A DNA stretch of 42,944 nt from an uncultured Ruminococcus sp. (GCA_934463425.1 CAKSJP010000018.1:1-42944), one strand, 5' to 3'. Positions 18,556-27,722 are shown, counted from the stretch's first letter. A program made the numbers and translations. The notes: generated from the sequence alone by a model not told the origin.

Positions 18556-20736
18556 ATGAAAAAAAGAGGACGGCTTATGGCTGTATTGCTGAGCAGTGCT
18601 GTGCTCTGCGGCATCGGCACCGGCTGCGCCGCAGACAGCGCCCAGACTTATACCTGGAGCAATGTTGCCATTGGCGGCGGCGGTTATGTCACCGGCATGG
18701 AGTATAACCCCAAGGAAGAGGGCCTGGTCTATGCCCGTACCGACATCGGCGGTCTCTATCGCCGGAAAAAAGACACCGACTGGGTGCCGCTTACCGATTT
18801 TCTGGGTGCGGACGAATGGGGCTATATCGGCATCGAGAGCATGGCGACCGATCCGGTAGAGCCGAACCGCGTTTACTTCGCCGGCGGCACTTATATGAGT
18901 GATGATGCGGCGCTGTTTGCCTCGGATGATTACGGCGAGACATGGACACGCTTTGACGCGCCCTTCAGCTGCGGCGGCAACCAATCCGGACGCGGCTGCG
19001 GTGAGCGGATGTGCGTCAATCCAAATGACAACAAGGAAGTCTGGTTCGGCAGCCGTGACAGCGGTCTGTGGAAAACCACGGACTACGGCAAGAACTGGGA
19101 AGAGGTCACCTCGTTCCCGGTAAAGGGCAACTATAAGCAGGAGAACAACAGCATCGGCATTCTCTGGGTGACATTTGACCCGGCTTCTGCCGATATGTAT
19201 GTGGGCGCAGCCATGACTGACGGCACCTGTATTTATAAAAGTACCGACGGCGGCGAAAGCTGGACGGCTCTGGCGGCAAATGCACCGGGAATGTATCCGC
19301 TGCACGCATCGTTCTCTGCGGACGGCAAGCTGTATCTGGCATATTCCGACAACTGCGGCCCGAACCTGTCGCCGGCTGCCGGCGCTGTCTATGTGTATGA
19401 TACCAAGGCGGACAGCTTTACCGACATCACCCCTGACCTGGGCGACGGCAGACAGGGCGGCTTCGGCGGCATCTCCGTGGATGCCCAGAATCCGGATACG
19501 GTGGTGGTCTCCACCCTGGGCTGGTGGTCGGACAACGGCGACAATCTGTATTACACCACCGACGGCGGCAAGACCTGGAGCGGTCTGTTCAACCTGAACA
19601 CCCAGGAGAACAACTACCAGATGGACACCTCCCAGGCAGAGTGGCTGGACTGGGGCAGAGGCGAGAACCAGGCGAAAACCGGTTGGTGGGTGGCAGATGT
19701 CAACATCAACCCCTTCAATTCCGATGAGGTGATGTACGGCACCGGCGCGACCATTTACTCCACAGAGAATATGACAAAGATCGGCACAGAGCCGGTGACC
19801 ATTGCCTTTGATGCCTACGGACTGGAAGAGACGGCAGTGTTCAAGATGCTGGCACCGCCCAGCAAGGACGATTCGCCTCAGCTGTACTCCATCATGGGCG
19901 ACCTGACCGGATTTGCCCACGAGGATGTGACCAAGTGCCCGGACGATGCCCACTTTATGAAGAACGGCAAGCCCACGGACCTGGATGTGGCGTTCCAGAA
20001 CCCCAACACAGCGGTGTACCTCAGCGAGGAAAAGACCACTACCATCAACTTTACCACTGACGGCGGCAAGACCTGGGAGAGCGTGCGGCATAAGCCCGAC
20101 CCTGCGTCCGGCGGTCAGGTGGCAATGTCTGCTGACGGCAGCTCCACCATCTGGGTGCCCAACAGTGTTTCCGGAAAGCCCTATGTGACCACCGATCTGG
20201 GAGAGACCTGGTACTATGTAGAGGGTCTGGGCTTTAACGCCAAGATCGCCGCAGACCGGGTGAACCCCAAGGTGTTCTATGCCACCTGTGACGGACTGTT
20301 TTATGTGTCCAGGGACGGCGGCGTGACCTTCGAGTCCACCGGACAGATGGTGGCTGATGCCGCAGAACCGGTGACGGTATTCGGTCAGGAGGGCAATGTC
20401 TGGATCTCCAGCAGCACGATGATTATGTACACCGAGGACGGCGGCGAGAGCTTCCAGACCGTAAAGAACCTGCCCACCGTGGACAGCATCGGCTTCGGCA
20501 AGGGCAAGACAGACGACAGCTATCCGGTGATCTATGCCGAGGGCGATGACGGCGAAAACGGCTATGGCATCTACAAATCCGAGGACAAGGGAAAATCCTG
20601 GACACGGATCAACGATGACCAGCATAAGTTCGGCAATCTGAACCCCAAGTATATCACCGGCGACAGCAATGTTTACGGCAGAGTGTACTTCTGTACAGAC
20701 GGACGGGGCATTGTAATGGGTGATATCGCTCAGTGA
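18556..20736 (+). CDS. GH74 xyloglucanase, predicted lipoprotein
   Basis: 726 residues. Residues 1-20 form a lipoprotein signal peptide (lipobox IGTGC), so the enzyme is probably tethered to the outer cell surface. The rest is a twin seven-bladed propeller of GH74 type with at least nine Asp-box motifs (for example STDGGESW, TTDGGKTW, TTDLGETW). Predicted catalytic acids are Asp63 in ARTDIGG and Asp381 in WVADVNINPFNSDEVMYGTG, matching the two conserved GH74 aspartates. It should cut the beta-1,4-glucan backbone of xyloglucan. There is no dockerin, unlike many cellulosomal GH74 enzymes. The start at 18556 has GGAGG 8 bases upstream; an ATG at 18541 lies before that site. The stop overlaps the start of the next gene by 4 bases (GTGA). 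Confidence 0.93.
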   Translation: MKKRGRLMAVLLSSAVLCGIGTGCAADSAQTYTWSNVAIGGGGYVTGMEYNPKEEGLVYARTDIGGLYRRKKDTDWVPLTDFLGADEWGYIGIESMATDPVEPNRVYFAGGTYMSDDAALFASDDYGETWTRFDAPFSCGGNQSGRGCGERMCVNPNDNKEVWFGSRDSGLWKTTDYGKNWEEVTSFPVKGNYKQENNSIGILWVTFDPASADMYVGAAMTDGTCIYKSTDGGESWTALAANAPGMYPLHASFSADGKLYLAYSDNCGPNLSPAAGAVYVYDTKADSFTDITPDLGDGRQGGFGGISVDAQNPDTVVVSTLGWWSDNGDNLYYTTDGGKTWSGLFNLNTQENNYQMDTSQAEWLDWGRGENQAKTGWWVADVNINPFNSDEVMYGTGATIYSTENMTKIGTEPVTIAFDAYGLEETAVFKMLAPPSKDDSPQLYSIMGDLTGFAHEDVTKCPDDAHFMKNGKPTDLDVAFQNPNTAVYLSEEKTTTINFTTDGGKTWESVRHKPDPASGGQVAMSADGSSTIWVPNSVSGKPYVTTDLGETWYYVEGLGFNAKIAADRVNPKVFYATCDGLFYVSRDGGVTFESTGQMVADAAEPVTVFGQEGNVWISSSTMIMYTEDGGESFQTVKNLPTVDSIGFGKGKTDDSYPVIYAEGDDGENGYGIYKSEDKGKSWTRINDDQHKFGNLNPKYITGDSNVYGRVYFCTDGRGIVMGDIAQ

Positions 20737-21509
20737 AAAAAAGACATTATGGAAAATACATTTTCCGCTGGATCATGACCCTGCTGGTGCTTGTGGGACT
20801 GGTGTTCGCCTTGATTGGCGGCAGACGGCTGCTGCACATCTATCTCACCAGCACCGGACGGCAGGCGGCAGATGTGCCGGATGAGGAGACCTATCCGGTG
20901 CGCGGCGTGGATCTGTCCTATTATCAGGGGAATATCGACTGGGACGTGCTGGTATCCCAGGACGTGGACTTCTGTTTTATCAAAGCCACAGAGGGCGTTG
21001 ACCACAATGACAGCCAGTTTGCCCAGAACTGGGAGACGGCGCAGTCGGCACAGATCTATGTGGGCGCATACCACTTTTTCCGGTTCGAGGACAGCGGAAA
21101 AGCACAGGCGGAAAACTTTATCCGCACTGTTCCGGTAACAGAAAACACCCTGCCGCCGGTGATCGATGTGGAACTCTACGAGTCTCTGGGCGGCGAGATG
21201 CCGGATACTGCCGCGGCAAAGGAGAACATCCGGGAAATGCTGGAGCTGCTGGAAGCACACTACGGCGTAAAACCCATCCTCTACGCAGCGCCCAACACCT
21301 ATCGCACCTATATCAAGAGCTTTGCAGACGAGTATCCCATCTGGATCAGCAACTATTATTACCAGCCCTATTTTGACTGGACATTCTGGCAGTATACCGA
21401 TGCCGGAGAGCTGCAGGGCTATGACGGCTATCAGACGCACATCGACCTGAACGTCTACGCCGGCAGCATGGACGAATTTCGGCAGCAGTTCGGACTGCGG
21501 GAATTTTAG
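20733..21509 (+). CDS. GH25 lysozyme with N-terminal membrane anchor
   Basis: 258 residues. After a short basic start, residues 11-30 form one hydrophobic segment (uncleaved anchor or signal), then the GH25 muramidase domain. Motifs: RGVDLSYYQGNIDW (Asp60), FCFIKATEG, VGAYHFFRF, and the acidic pair VIDVELY (Asp145, Glu147), followed by YPIWISNYY and FWQYTDAGEL. It should hydrolyse the MurNAc-GlcNAc bond of peptidoglycan. The start codon is GTG, overlapping the GH74 stop as GTGA, so the two are probably translationally coupled. It may remodel the cell's own wall where surface enzymes emerge, or act on other bacteria; context does not settle this. Confidence 0.92.
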   Translation: MKKRHYGKYIFRWIMTLLVLVGLVFALIGGRRLLHIYLTSTGRQAADVPDEETYPVRGVDLSYYQGNIDWDVLVSQDVDFCFIKATEGVDHNDSQFAQNWETAQSAQIYVGAYHFFRFEDSGKAQAENFIRTVPVTENTLPPVIDVELYESLGGEMPDTAAAKENIREMLELLEAHYGVKPILYAAPNTYRTYIKSFADEYPIWISNYYYQPYFDWTFWQYTDAGELQGYDGYQTHIDLNVYAGSMDEFRQQFGLREF

Positions 21510-21521
21510 AAAGGAATCATT

Positions 21522-22499
21522 ATGACAGAACCGATTTTTTTGCAGGGGATCTGCAAGGACTATCTCTGGGGCGGAAACCGTCTGCGGGAAGAATACGGCA
21601 AGAAAAGCGATGCCGATAAGATCGCCGAGAGCTGGGAGCTTGCCTGCCACAAGGACGGCAGCAGCATCCTGACCACCGGGGCGGATGCCGGAAAGGATCT
21701 CCGGGAATATCTGGACGAACACGGCACAGGCTTTCTCGGCACAAACTGCGCCGGATGCACCACCGTTCCGGTGCTCATCAAACTGATCGATGCCAAGCAG
21801 GATCTGTCCATCCAGGTGCATCCGGATGACAGCTATGCCATGCGTGTGGAGGGCGAGCCGGGCAAGACGGAGATGTGGTATATCGTGGACGCAGCACCGG
21901 GTGCGGCGCTGTACTACGGGCTGAACCGGACAGTTTCCAAGGAAGAGTTTGCCAAGCGCATCCAGGAACAGACCCTGACTGAGATCCTGAACCGGGTGGA
22001 GGTAAAGCCCGGCGAGCTGTACTTTATCCCGTCCGGCACGCTCCACGCCATCGGCGCAGGCATTCTGCTGGCGGAGATCCAGCAGAACTCCAACACCACC
22101 TACCGCGTCTACGACTACGGCAGACGGGGCGCAGACGGCAAGCTGCGGCCGCTGCACATCGAAAAGGCGCTGGATGTGACAAATCTCAGTCCCATTGCAC
22201 CCACCACACAGTACCCGGCGCAGCCCATCGACGGCGGCAGCATCCGGAAGCTGGAATCCTGCCGGTATTTCGCTTCGGATGTGGTGGAGGTTTCCGGCAC
22301 GGTGCACTTCACGGCAGAAGCGGAATCGTTCCATCATTTGCTGATCCTGGCAGGTGGGGGAACGCTGAAAACCTCGTCCGGCAGCTATCCGGTGAAAAAG
22401 GGCGACAGCGTGCTGCTCCCGGCAGGACTGGGCGCATACTGCGTAACGGGTGAGGGCGTGCGCTATATTCTCACCCGCGCAGAGGAAAAATTGAGTTGA
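21522..22499 (+). CDS. manA: Mannose-6-phosphate isomerase, class I
   Basis: A 325-residue cytosolic zinc enzyme interconverting mannose-6-phosphate and fructose-6-phosphate. Visible metal-ligand motifs are SIQVHPDD (His100), GKTEMWYI (Glu117) and SGTLHAIGAG (His175). NSNTTYRVYDYGR is the usual active-site stretch with its Arg. The length matches the short Bacillus-type ManA. GAAAGGAATCATT precedes the ATG, 12 bases after the lysozyme stop, so it is likely cotranscribed with GH74 and GH25. It would feed mannose, for example from plant mannans, into glycolysis next to glucokinase. Confidence 0.95.
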   Translation: MTEPIFLQGICKDYLWGGNRLREEYGKKSDADKIAESWELACHKDGSSILTTGADAGKDLREYLDEHGTGFLGTNCAGCTTVPVLIKLIDAKQDLSIQVHPDDSYAMRVEGEPGKTEMWYIVDAAPGAALYYGLNRTVSKEEFAKRIQEQTLTEILNRVEVKPGELYFIPSGTLHAIGAGILLAEIQQNSNTTYRVYDYGRRGADGKLRPLHIEKALDVTNLSPIAPTTQYPAQPIDGGSIRKLESCRYFASDVVEVSGTVHFTAEAESFHHLLILAGGGTLKTSSGSYPVKKGDSVLLPAGLGAYCVTGEGVRYILTRAEEKLS

Positions 22500-22540
22500 C
22501 AATTCCATACCATGGATTTGAATATTTAGGAGGAACACAA

Positions 22541-23485
22541 ATGAAGTATTACATTGGTATCGACCTGGGCGGCACAAACATTGTTGCCGGCGTGGTCAAC
22601 GAAAGCTATGAGATCCTGGCAAAGGCAAGCGTAAAGACAAACCTGCCCCGTCCGTCAGAGGAGATCGCCGCAGATATGGCGAAGGTCTCTCAGGAAGCTG
22701 CTGCACAGGCAGGCCTGACCATGGCAGACATCGAGTGGATCGGTGTAGGCACACCGGGCGTTGCGAACAGTTCCACCGGCGTGATCGAATACTCCAACAA
22801 CCTGGGCTTCCACAATACGCCTATGGTGAAGTACCTGGAAACTGCCCTGGGCAAGCCCACCTTTATCGAAAACGATGCCAACGCTGCGGCATATGGTGAA
22901 TATGTTGCCGGCGCAGCAAAGGGCGCAAAGAACGCTGTCTGCATCACCCTGGGCACTGGCGTAGGCGCAGGCATCGTTATCGACGGCAAGATCTACAGCG
23001 GCTCTAACTTCGGCGGCGCAGAAGTGGGCCACACCGTGATCTCTGTAGACGGCCCGCAGTGCACCTGCGGCAGAAAGGGCTGCTTCGAGGTATATTCCTC
23101 TGCAACCGGTCTGGTGCGCATGACCAAGGAAGCGCTGGCAGCACATCCGGAGAGCGCCATGAAGGACGAAGAGCGTATTTCCGCACGGACTGCGTTTAAT
23201 TATATGCGTGCCGGCGATGCCACTGCAAAGCAGGTAGTAGACGACTACATCAAGTACCTGGCAGCCGGCATCACCAACACCATCAACATCTTCCAGCCGG
23301 ACATCCTGTGCATCGGCGGCGGTGTCTGCAACGAGGGCGATCCGCTGCTGGTTCCCATGAAGGAGATCGTCAAGAAGGAAGTCTACACCCGTGACTCCGC
23401 AAAGAATACCGAGATCGTGATCGCTGAGCTGGGCAACGATGCCGGCATCATCGGCGCTGCTTTCCTGGGTAATGCGCACGAATAA
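22541..23485 (+). CDS. glcK: ROK-family glucokinase
   Basis: A 314-residue cytosolic kinase phosphorylating glucose with ATP. Landmarks: the N-terminal phosphate motif YIGIDLGGTNIVAGVV, active-site FIENDANAAAYGE, LGTGVGAGIVIDGK, the ROK signature ending GGAEVGHTVI, and the zinc-binding CTCGRKGC. There is no N-terminal DNA-binding domain, so it is a kinase rather than a ROK repressor. The start at 22541 is chosen for TTAGGAGGAACACAA; a frame extension to 22496 overlaps the manA end and lacks a ribosome site. TTGACA at 22495-22500 could give an internal promoter, but the -10 is poor. A terminator follows. Confidence 0.95.
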   Translation: MKYYIGIDLGGTNIVAGVVNESYEILAKASVKTNLPRPSEEIAADMAKVSQEAAAQAGLTMADIEWIGVGTPGVANSSTGVIEYSNNLGFHNTPMVKYLETALGKPTFIENDANAAAYGEYVAGAAKGAKNAVCITLGTGVGAGIVIDGKIYSGSNFGGAEVGHTVISVDGPQCTCGRKGCFEVYSSATGLVRMTKEALAAHPESAMKDEERISARTAFNYMRAGDATAKQVVDDYIKYLAAGITNTINIFQPDILCIGGGVCNEGDPLLVPMKEIVKKEVYTRDSAKNTEIVIAELGNDAGIIGAAFLGNAHE

Positions 23486-23529
23486 GTGACGCATGCACGA
23501 TCTGTGCAGCTATAAATCAAACACCGTTT

Positions 23530-23569
23530 CACCCCGAAAGCCGTTGCTCCGGTTTTCGGGGTGTTTTTT
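23530..23569 (+). terminator. Terminator after glcK
   Basis: Stem CACCCCGAAAGCCG with CGGTTTTCGGGGTG (one mismatch/bulge), followed by TTTTTT. Confidence 0.88.
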
Positions 23570-23612
23570 CTCCCGGAGGGATAAACATTCTATACAATTC
23601 CGCGAAACACGA

Positions 23613-23696
23613 TTTGTGCATTTTGACGGTTTGTGCTAAAACCACCCCTGTGATTGGCGAAAATCTCTTGACAGCTTGCACAAAAGGTGGTAGAAT
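23613..23696 (+). promoter_or_regulatory. sigma-A promoter of the GH5 cellulase with three GCACAAA/TTTGTGC sites
   Basis: -35 TTGACA (23668-23673), a 17-base spacer and -10 TAGAAT (23691-23696). TTTGTGC occurs at 23613-23619 and 23630-23636, and its inverse GCACAAA at 23678-23684 inside the spacer, which may mark an operator. The promoter is clear; the operator is a guess. Confidence 0.75.
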
Positions 23697-23775
23697 GAGG
23701 TGGATAAGGTGATGCTGCGGCAGGCGCATAAGGCGGACTGGATGCGGCACACAAAAAGCGAAGGAGTACGATAGC

Positions 23776-26484
23776 ATGAAGTTTATGAAGAAACTGCTCA
23801 GCACCATGACCGCGGCAGCCATCGGTCTGTCTATGACCACGGCACTGTCTGCCGGCATGACCACTGTCTCTGCGGCAGGAAAGACCGCAGTAGAACTGGT
23901 AGACGATATGGGTCTGGGCTGGAATCTGGGCAACGCTCTGGATTCCACAAACACCTGGGACAGCTCTCTGACCCCCAGCAAGATCGAGACTGCATGGGGC
24001 AACGTAGTAGCTACCGAGAACATGATCAAGGAAGTCAAGAAGGCTGGCTTCAATACCGTCCGCATCCCTGTCACCTGGTGGGATATGACCGGCAAGAGCG
24101 GCAAGGCGGATATGGCTTCCTTTGACGGCACGGTCGGGGATGCCTATCTGGCAAGAGTCAAGGAAGTGGTAGATTACTGCGTGGACAACGGCATGTACGC
24201 AGTCATCAACACCCATCACGATGAGGATTGGGAAAAGGATACTTCCAAGATCGCGACCTTTGAAAAGCTGTGGAAGCAGATCGCGACCTATTTCGAGGGC
24301 TATGACGAGCACCTGGTATTCGAGGGCATGAACGAAGTCAGCTTCTCTACCAGCGATGCTATGACCTATAACCAGGCATTTGTAGACACTGTCCGTGCCA
24401 CCGGCGGCAACAACAAGGATCGTCTGCTGATCTGTACCGCAGACAGCAACAATACCGCAAAGGCACTGTCCGGCAGCTTTTCTATGCCGAAGGACAGCTC
24501 CAACATGCTGGCAGTATCCGTACACTATTATGAGCCGTCTACATTCTGTGTGGCAGATACCACTTCTACCTGGGGTCACCGGGAGACATGGGGCACTGCC
24601 GCAGATCTGACTAAGGTGGAGAAGGATTTCAATGACCTCAAGACCAAGTTCACCGACAATGGCTATGGCGTTGTGATCGGTGAGTATGGTGTCTGCAATG
24701 CGGACAAGTACGGCGTAAACAAGACTGCCTATAACAAGGATGAAGAATCCATCAAGACATTCTATCAGACCGTGACTTCTATGGCATATAAAATGGACGG
24801 TATCTGTCCCATTGCGTGGGATGACTCCGATTCCGGTACGATCTGCCTGTTCAGCCGTAAGAACATGAACTGGTATGATGAAGAACTGAAGAGCATCTTT
24901 ACGAATATTGCCGGCGGCGGAAATGTTGACCCGGGCAAGCAGAAAACTGATCGCCTGTCCTTCAAGGCAAGCGACATCAAGGATCCGGAATCCACCAGCG
25001 GCGACCTGCTGATCGATCTGAAGCCCTATAAGGATTATGGCGTAAAGCTGACCTCTGTTGTCATCGATTATACCATCAGCGGCAATAAATCTGCTTACGG
25101 CACCGGCGGTGCAGTACAGTACAATATTGTCGACAACAATGACGGTTCGACCCACTGGGCATATCAGGCATATGCATTCACCGTTGGGGAGAATGTTGTG
25201 ACAGTAGATATCCCGGAAACCACCTCTACCGAGGACGAGGACAAGAACACCTTTGAAGGTCCTATGGATATGGACTATCTGAAGATCGGTCACTGGTATG
25301 ACTGGACTGATCCCAAGGGCGGCACGGTAGAATGGTCTTATGTCAACGTCACCCTGATTTTTGACGGCTTCTTCTATGTAGACGGCGACCCGGATCAGAC
25401 CACCGAGACCAGCAAGGGCACAACTGCAACCACAACAACAAAGGCTCCGGCAACCACCACTACCACAAAAGCTACCACAGCGCCTGCACCTTCCGGCGAT
25501 CCCATCGGTAAGGCATACTTCATTGGCATGATCGGTGCAGCTTCCAACTGGGAGCCGGGCGAGGATGCCGGCGCAGAAGTGACTTCGATCACTGGTGACG
25601 GCACATACAGCGTTACATGGGATGTGACTGGCGGCGGTACGGATACCGTACAGTTCCTGGCAGTCTGCATCGCACCGGACGGCGAAAGCGAAAACTTTAC
25701 GACCGATACCTTTGAAGATCTCCAGGTATCCCTGGACGAAGTATGGATCGACGGCAAGAAGCTGGATGACTATACTGTCAGCGACAAGGCGATCAACACC
25801 AGATACTATGAGAGTGGCGCAGGCGTAACCCGTCTGTACCTCCACGATGACTGGTCTACCAAGGTCAAGGATCTGCCGGGAAAGACAGATATCGCACAGA
25901 GCGTGAAGGTTGTATTCACTGTTTCCGGTACTGGTCATTCCGGTGAAGTGACTACCAGCTCTACTGTTACCACCACAGAAACCACAACAACTGCAGCAAC
26001 TACCACCACGACAACTGCAGCAACTACCACCACAACAACTACAACCACAACTACAACTGAAGCGACCACCACAACTACCACTACCGAAGCAACAACTACA
26101 ACAACTACAACTGAAACAGAGCCGACAACTACCTCTGCTACAGAAACCACAACGTCCGAATCTACCACAGTCACCACAGAAGCTACTACAACTACAACCA
26201 CTGAAACCACAACCACCACAACCACTGCTACAACAACTACCACAACCACAATGTCCAGCGTTTCTGTAGAACCCAATGCGTTCTACGGCGATATTGACCT
26301 GGACGGCAAGGTGTCTCTGACAGACGCCGTTCTGCTGGCAAAGATCGCTGCCGGTCAGGTAGTGGCAAACGATCAGCAGCGTCTGAATGCGGATCTCAAT
26401 GGCGACAGTGCACTGGATAATGAAGATGCAATAATTCTGCTGCGCTTTCTGGTTCGTCTGATCAATGTGATCCCCACCAAGTAA
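23776..26484 (+). CDS. Dockerin-bearing GH5 endoglucanase with two accessory modules (cellulosomal)
   Basis: 902 residues. Signal peptide 1-34 (cleavage near VSAAG). GH5 (subfamily 4-like) barrel about 38-380 with GLGWNLGNALD, NTVRIPVTWW, NTHHDEDW, acid/base Glu187 (GMNEVSF) and nucleophile Glu303 (IGEYGV). About 395-535 is a beta module, probably a carbohydrate-binding module. A Thr linker leads to a second module (about 575-722) beginning GKAYFIGMIGAASNWEPGE, also CBM-like. A long Thr-rich linker (about 723-829) leads to a C-terminal dockerin (about 836-902) with two calcium-loop repeats, DIDLDGKVSLTD and DLNGDSALDNED. Expected role: endo-cleavage of beta-1,4-glucan (cellulose, xyloglucan or mixed-linkage glucan) on a scaffoldin. 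AAGGAG lies 9 bases before the ATG. Confidence 0.95.
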   Translation: MKFMKKLLSTMTAAAIGLSMTTALSAGMTTVSAAGKTAVELVDDMGLGWNLGNALDSTNTWDSSLTPSKIETAWGNVVATENMIKEVKKAGFNTVRIPVTWWDMTGKSGKADMASFDGTVGDAYLARVKEVVDYCVDNGMYAVINTHHDEDWEKDTSKIATFEKLWKQIATYFEGYDEHLVFEGMNEVSFSTSDAMTYNQAFVDTVRATGGNNKDRLLICTADSNNTAKALSGSFSMPKDSSNMLAVSVHYYEPSTFCVADTTSTWGHRETWGTAADLTKVEKDFNDLKTKFTDNGYGVVIGEYGVCNADKYGVNKTAYNKDEESIKTFYQTVTSMAYKMDGICPIAWDDSDSGTICLFSRKNMNWYDEELKSIFTNIAGGGNVDPGKQKTDRLSFKASDIKDPESTSGDLLIDLKPYKDYGVKLTSVVIDYTISGNKSAYGTGGAVQYNIVDNNDGSTHWAYQAYAFTVGENVVTVDIPETTSTEDEDKNTFEGPMDMDYLKIGHWYDWTDPKGGTVEWSYVNVTLIFDGFFYVDGDPDQTTETSKGTTATTTTKAPATTTTTKATTAPAPSGDPIGKAYFIGMIGAASNWEPGEDAGAEVTSITGDGTYSVTWDVTGGGTDTVQFLAVCIAPDGESENFTTDTFEDLQVSLDEVWIDGKKLDDYTVSDKAINTRYYESGAGVTRLYLHDDWSTKVKDLPGKTDIAQSVKVVFTVSGTGHSGEVTTSSTVTTTETTTTAATTTTTTAATTTTTTTTTTTTEATTTTTTTEATTTTTTTETEPTTTSATETTTSESTTVTTEATTTTTTETTTTTTTATTTTTTTMSSVSVEPNAFYGDIDLDGKVSLTDAVLLAKIAAGQVVANDQQRLNADLNGDSALDNEDAIILLRFLVRLINVIPTK

Positions 26485-26490
26485 ATCCTG

Positions 26491-26541
26491 AAGCAATTGC
26501 CGCACAAAGCTCGTCTGACAGCTTTGCACGGTGTTGTCCTT
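26491..26541. repeat. REP-like inverted repeat, copy A
   Basis: CCGCACAAAGCT (26500-26511) pairs imperfectly with AGCTTTGCACGG (26520-26531). In inverse orientation the flanks AAGGACAACAC and GCAATTGC resemble the element at 33638-33672. It lies just after the GH5 stop codon, ahead of the true terminator. Confidence 0.55.
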
Positions 26542-26561
26542 ACAGCATGATTCAGAAATAG

Positions 26562-26602
26562 AAAAATACCGGACTCGTGTCTAGCGGGTTCGGTATTTTT
26601 TT
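26562..26602 (+). terminator. Terminator of the GH5 gene
   Basis: A 12-bp stem ATACCGGACTCG/CGGGTTCGGTAT (two G-U pairs) with a 7-base loop, followed by a run of T. Confidence 0.88.
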
Positions 26603-26637
26603 GTCTTTACAAGAAAAACGATTTTTGCATTGTAAAT

Positions 26638-26774
26638 TTTGTGAAAAGTGCTGGGCATGCTTTCAAGAACTGCAGAATCCATCGAAAAAGTGCAGTTTCG
26701 CTTAAAAAAAACGCGTTTGGAGTAGACGGATACTTATCATTTTTTTGAAAAGTGTCGGCAATTTGTGAAAAGTG
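26638..26774 (+). repeat. Three direct repeats TTTGTGAAAAGTG upstream of the atp promoter
   Basis: Exact 13-mers at 26638-26650 and 26762-26774, and a one-mismatch copy at 26742-26754. They sit in the roughly 380-base region with no gene between the GH5 terminator and atpB. They may bind a regulator; nothing in the window identifies one. Confidence 0.6.
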
Positions 26775-26820
26775 TAACAAAAGGCGAAAAGAAACTAGCG
26801 GAAATCGTCATGAAAATAGA

Positions 26821-26849
26821 TTGACATTTTGAAAAAATCGTCCTATAAT
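26821..26849 (+). promoter_or_regulatory. sigma-A promoter of the ATP synthase operon
   Basis: Perfect boxes: TTGACA (26821-26826), a 17-base spacer and TATAAT (26844-26849), giving a leader of about 130 bases before atpB. Confidence 0.92.
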
Positions 26850-26987
26850 AAAGGAAACAACAGTAAACACACTGTTGATTTACGCTTTTCCGCCATGCTG
26901 GAAAATGCAGGAAGCTCCGTCGATTTGCGGTGATTCTGCCTTTTGCAGCAGACAGAAAAGCAGCCTCAAGAAAAGGTGGTGGATGCA

Positions 26988-27722
26988 ATGGGTGAAGAAT
27001 TGCAGGAATCGCTGCAGAACCGGATCCTCTGGGAGAGTCCGTTTGATGTGCCGCTGCTCGGCCCGATCCATATTAGTGAATCTGTCGTCATGACATGGTT
27101 CATTATGGCGATCATTATGGTGCTGGTGCTGGTGCTGACGCGGAATCTCAAGATCGTTCCCGGAAAACGGCAGGCATTTCTGGAAATGGCAGTCACATGG
27201 CTCACAGACTTTTTTGTGGGCAACATGGGAAAAGCCGGAAAACGCTATGTGCCCTATCTGAGCACCGTGATCATTTATCTGGGAGTCGCCAATATGATCG
27301 GTATGTTTGGATTTGGCATGAAGCCGCCCACAAAGGACATCAATGTCACAGTGGCTCTCGCAGTCATGAGCATCGTACTGATCGAGGCCTCTACGTTCCG
27401 GGCGCAGGGCGGCATCAAGGGCTTTTTGAAATCATTCACGAAGCCGATGGCGCTGCTGACACCGCTGAACATCATGGAGATCGTGATCCGTCCGTTGTCG
27501 CTCTGTATGCGATTGTTCGGTAATGTGCTGGGTGCGTTCGTTGTCATGCAGCTGATCGAACACGTCTGCGGGCTGATCGTGCCGATGGTGTTCAGCATGT
27601 ACTTCGATGTGTTCGACGGACTGATTCAGGCATACGTCTTTGTATTCCTGACATCGTTGTTCATGGCAGAAGGCATGGAAGTCGAAGAAGAGGAGAAAGT
27701 GCCGAAGCTGCAGAGGGCATAA
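26988..27722 (+). CDS. atpB: ATP synthase Fo subunit a
   Basis: A 244-residue integral membrane protein forming the half-channels of the ion path next to the c-ring. Five or more hydrophobic segments are visible, and the essential arginine lies in RPLSLCMRLFGN. The C-terminal helix region is LIQAYVFVFLTSLFMAEGME. AGGTGG lies 8 bases before the chosen ATG at 26988; a TTG at 26943 would add a polar stretch and is less likely. It is first in the operon. Neither atpI nor atpZ lies upstream within the window. Confidence 0.95.
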   Translation: MGEELQESLQNRILWESPFDVPLLGPIHISESVVMTWFIMAIIMVLVLVLTRNLKIVPGKRQAFLEMAVTWLTDFFVGNMGKAGKRYVPYLSTVIIYLGVANMIGMFGFGMKPPTKDINVTVALAVMSIVLIEASTFRAQGGIKGFLKSFTKPMALLTPLNIMEIVIRPLSLCMRLFGNVLGAFVVMQLIEHVCGLIVPMVFSMYFDVFDGLIQAYVFVFLTSLFMAEGMEVEEEEKVPKLQRA

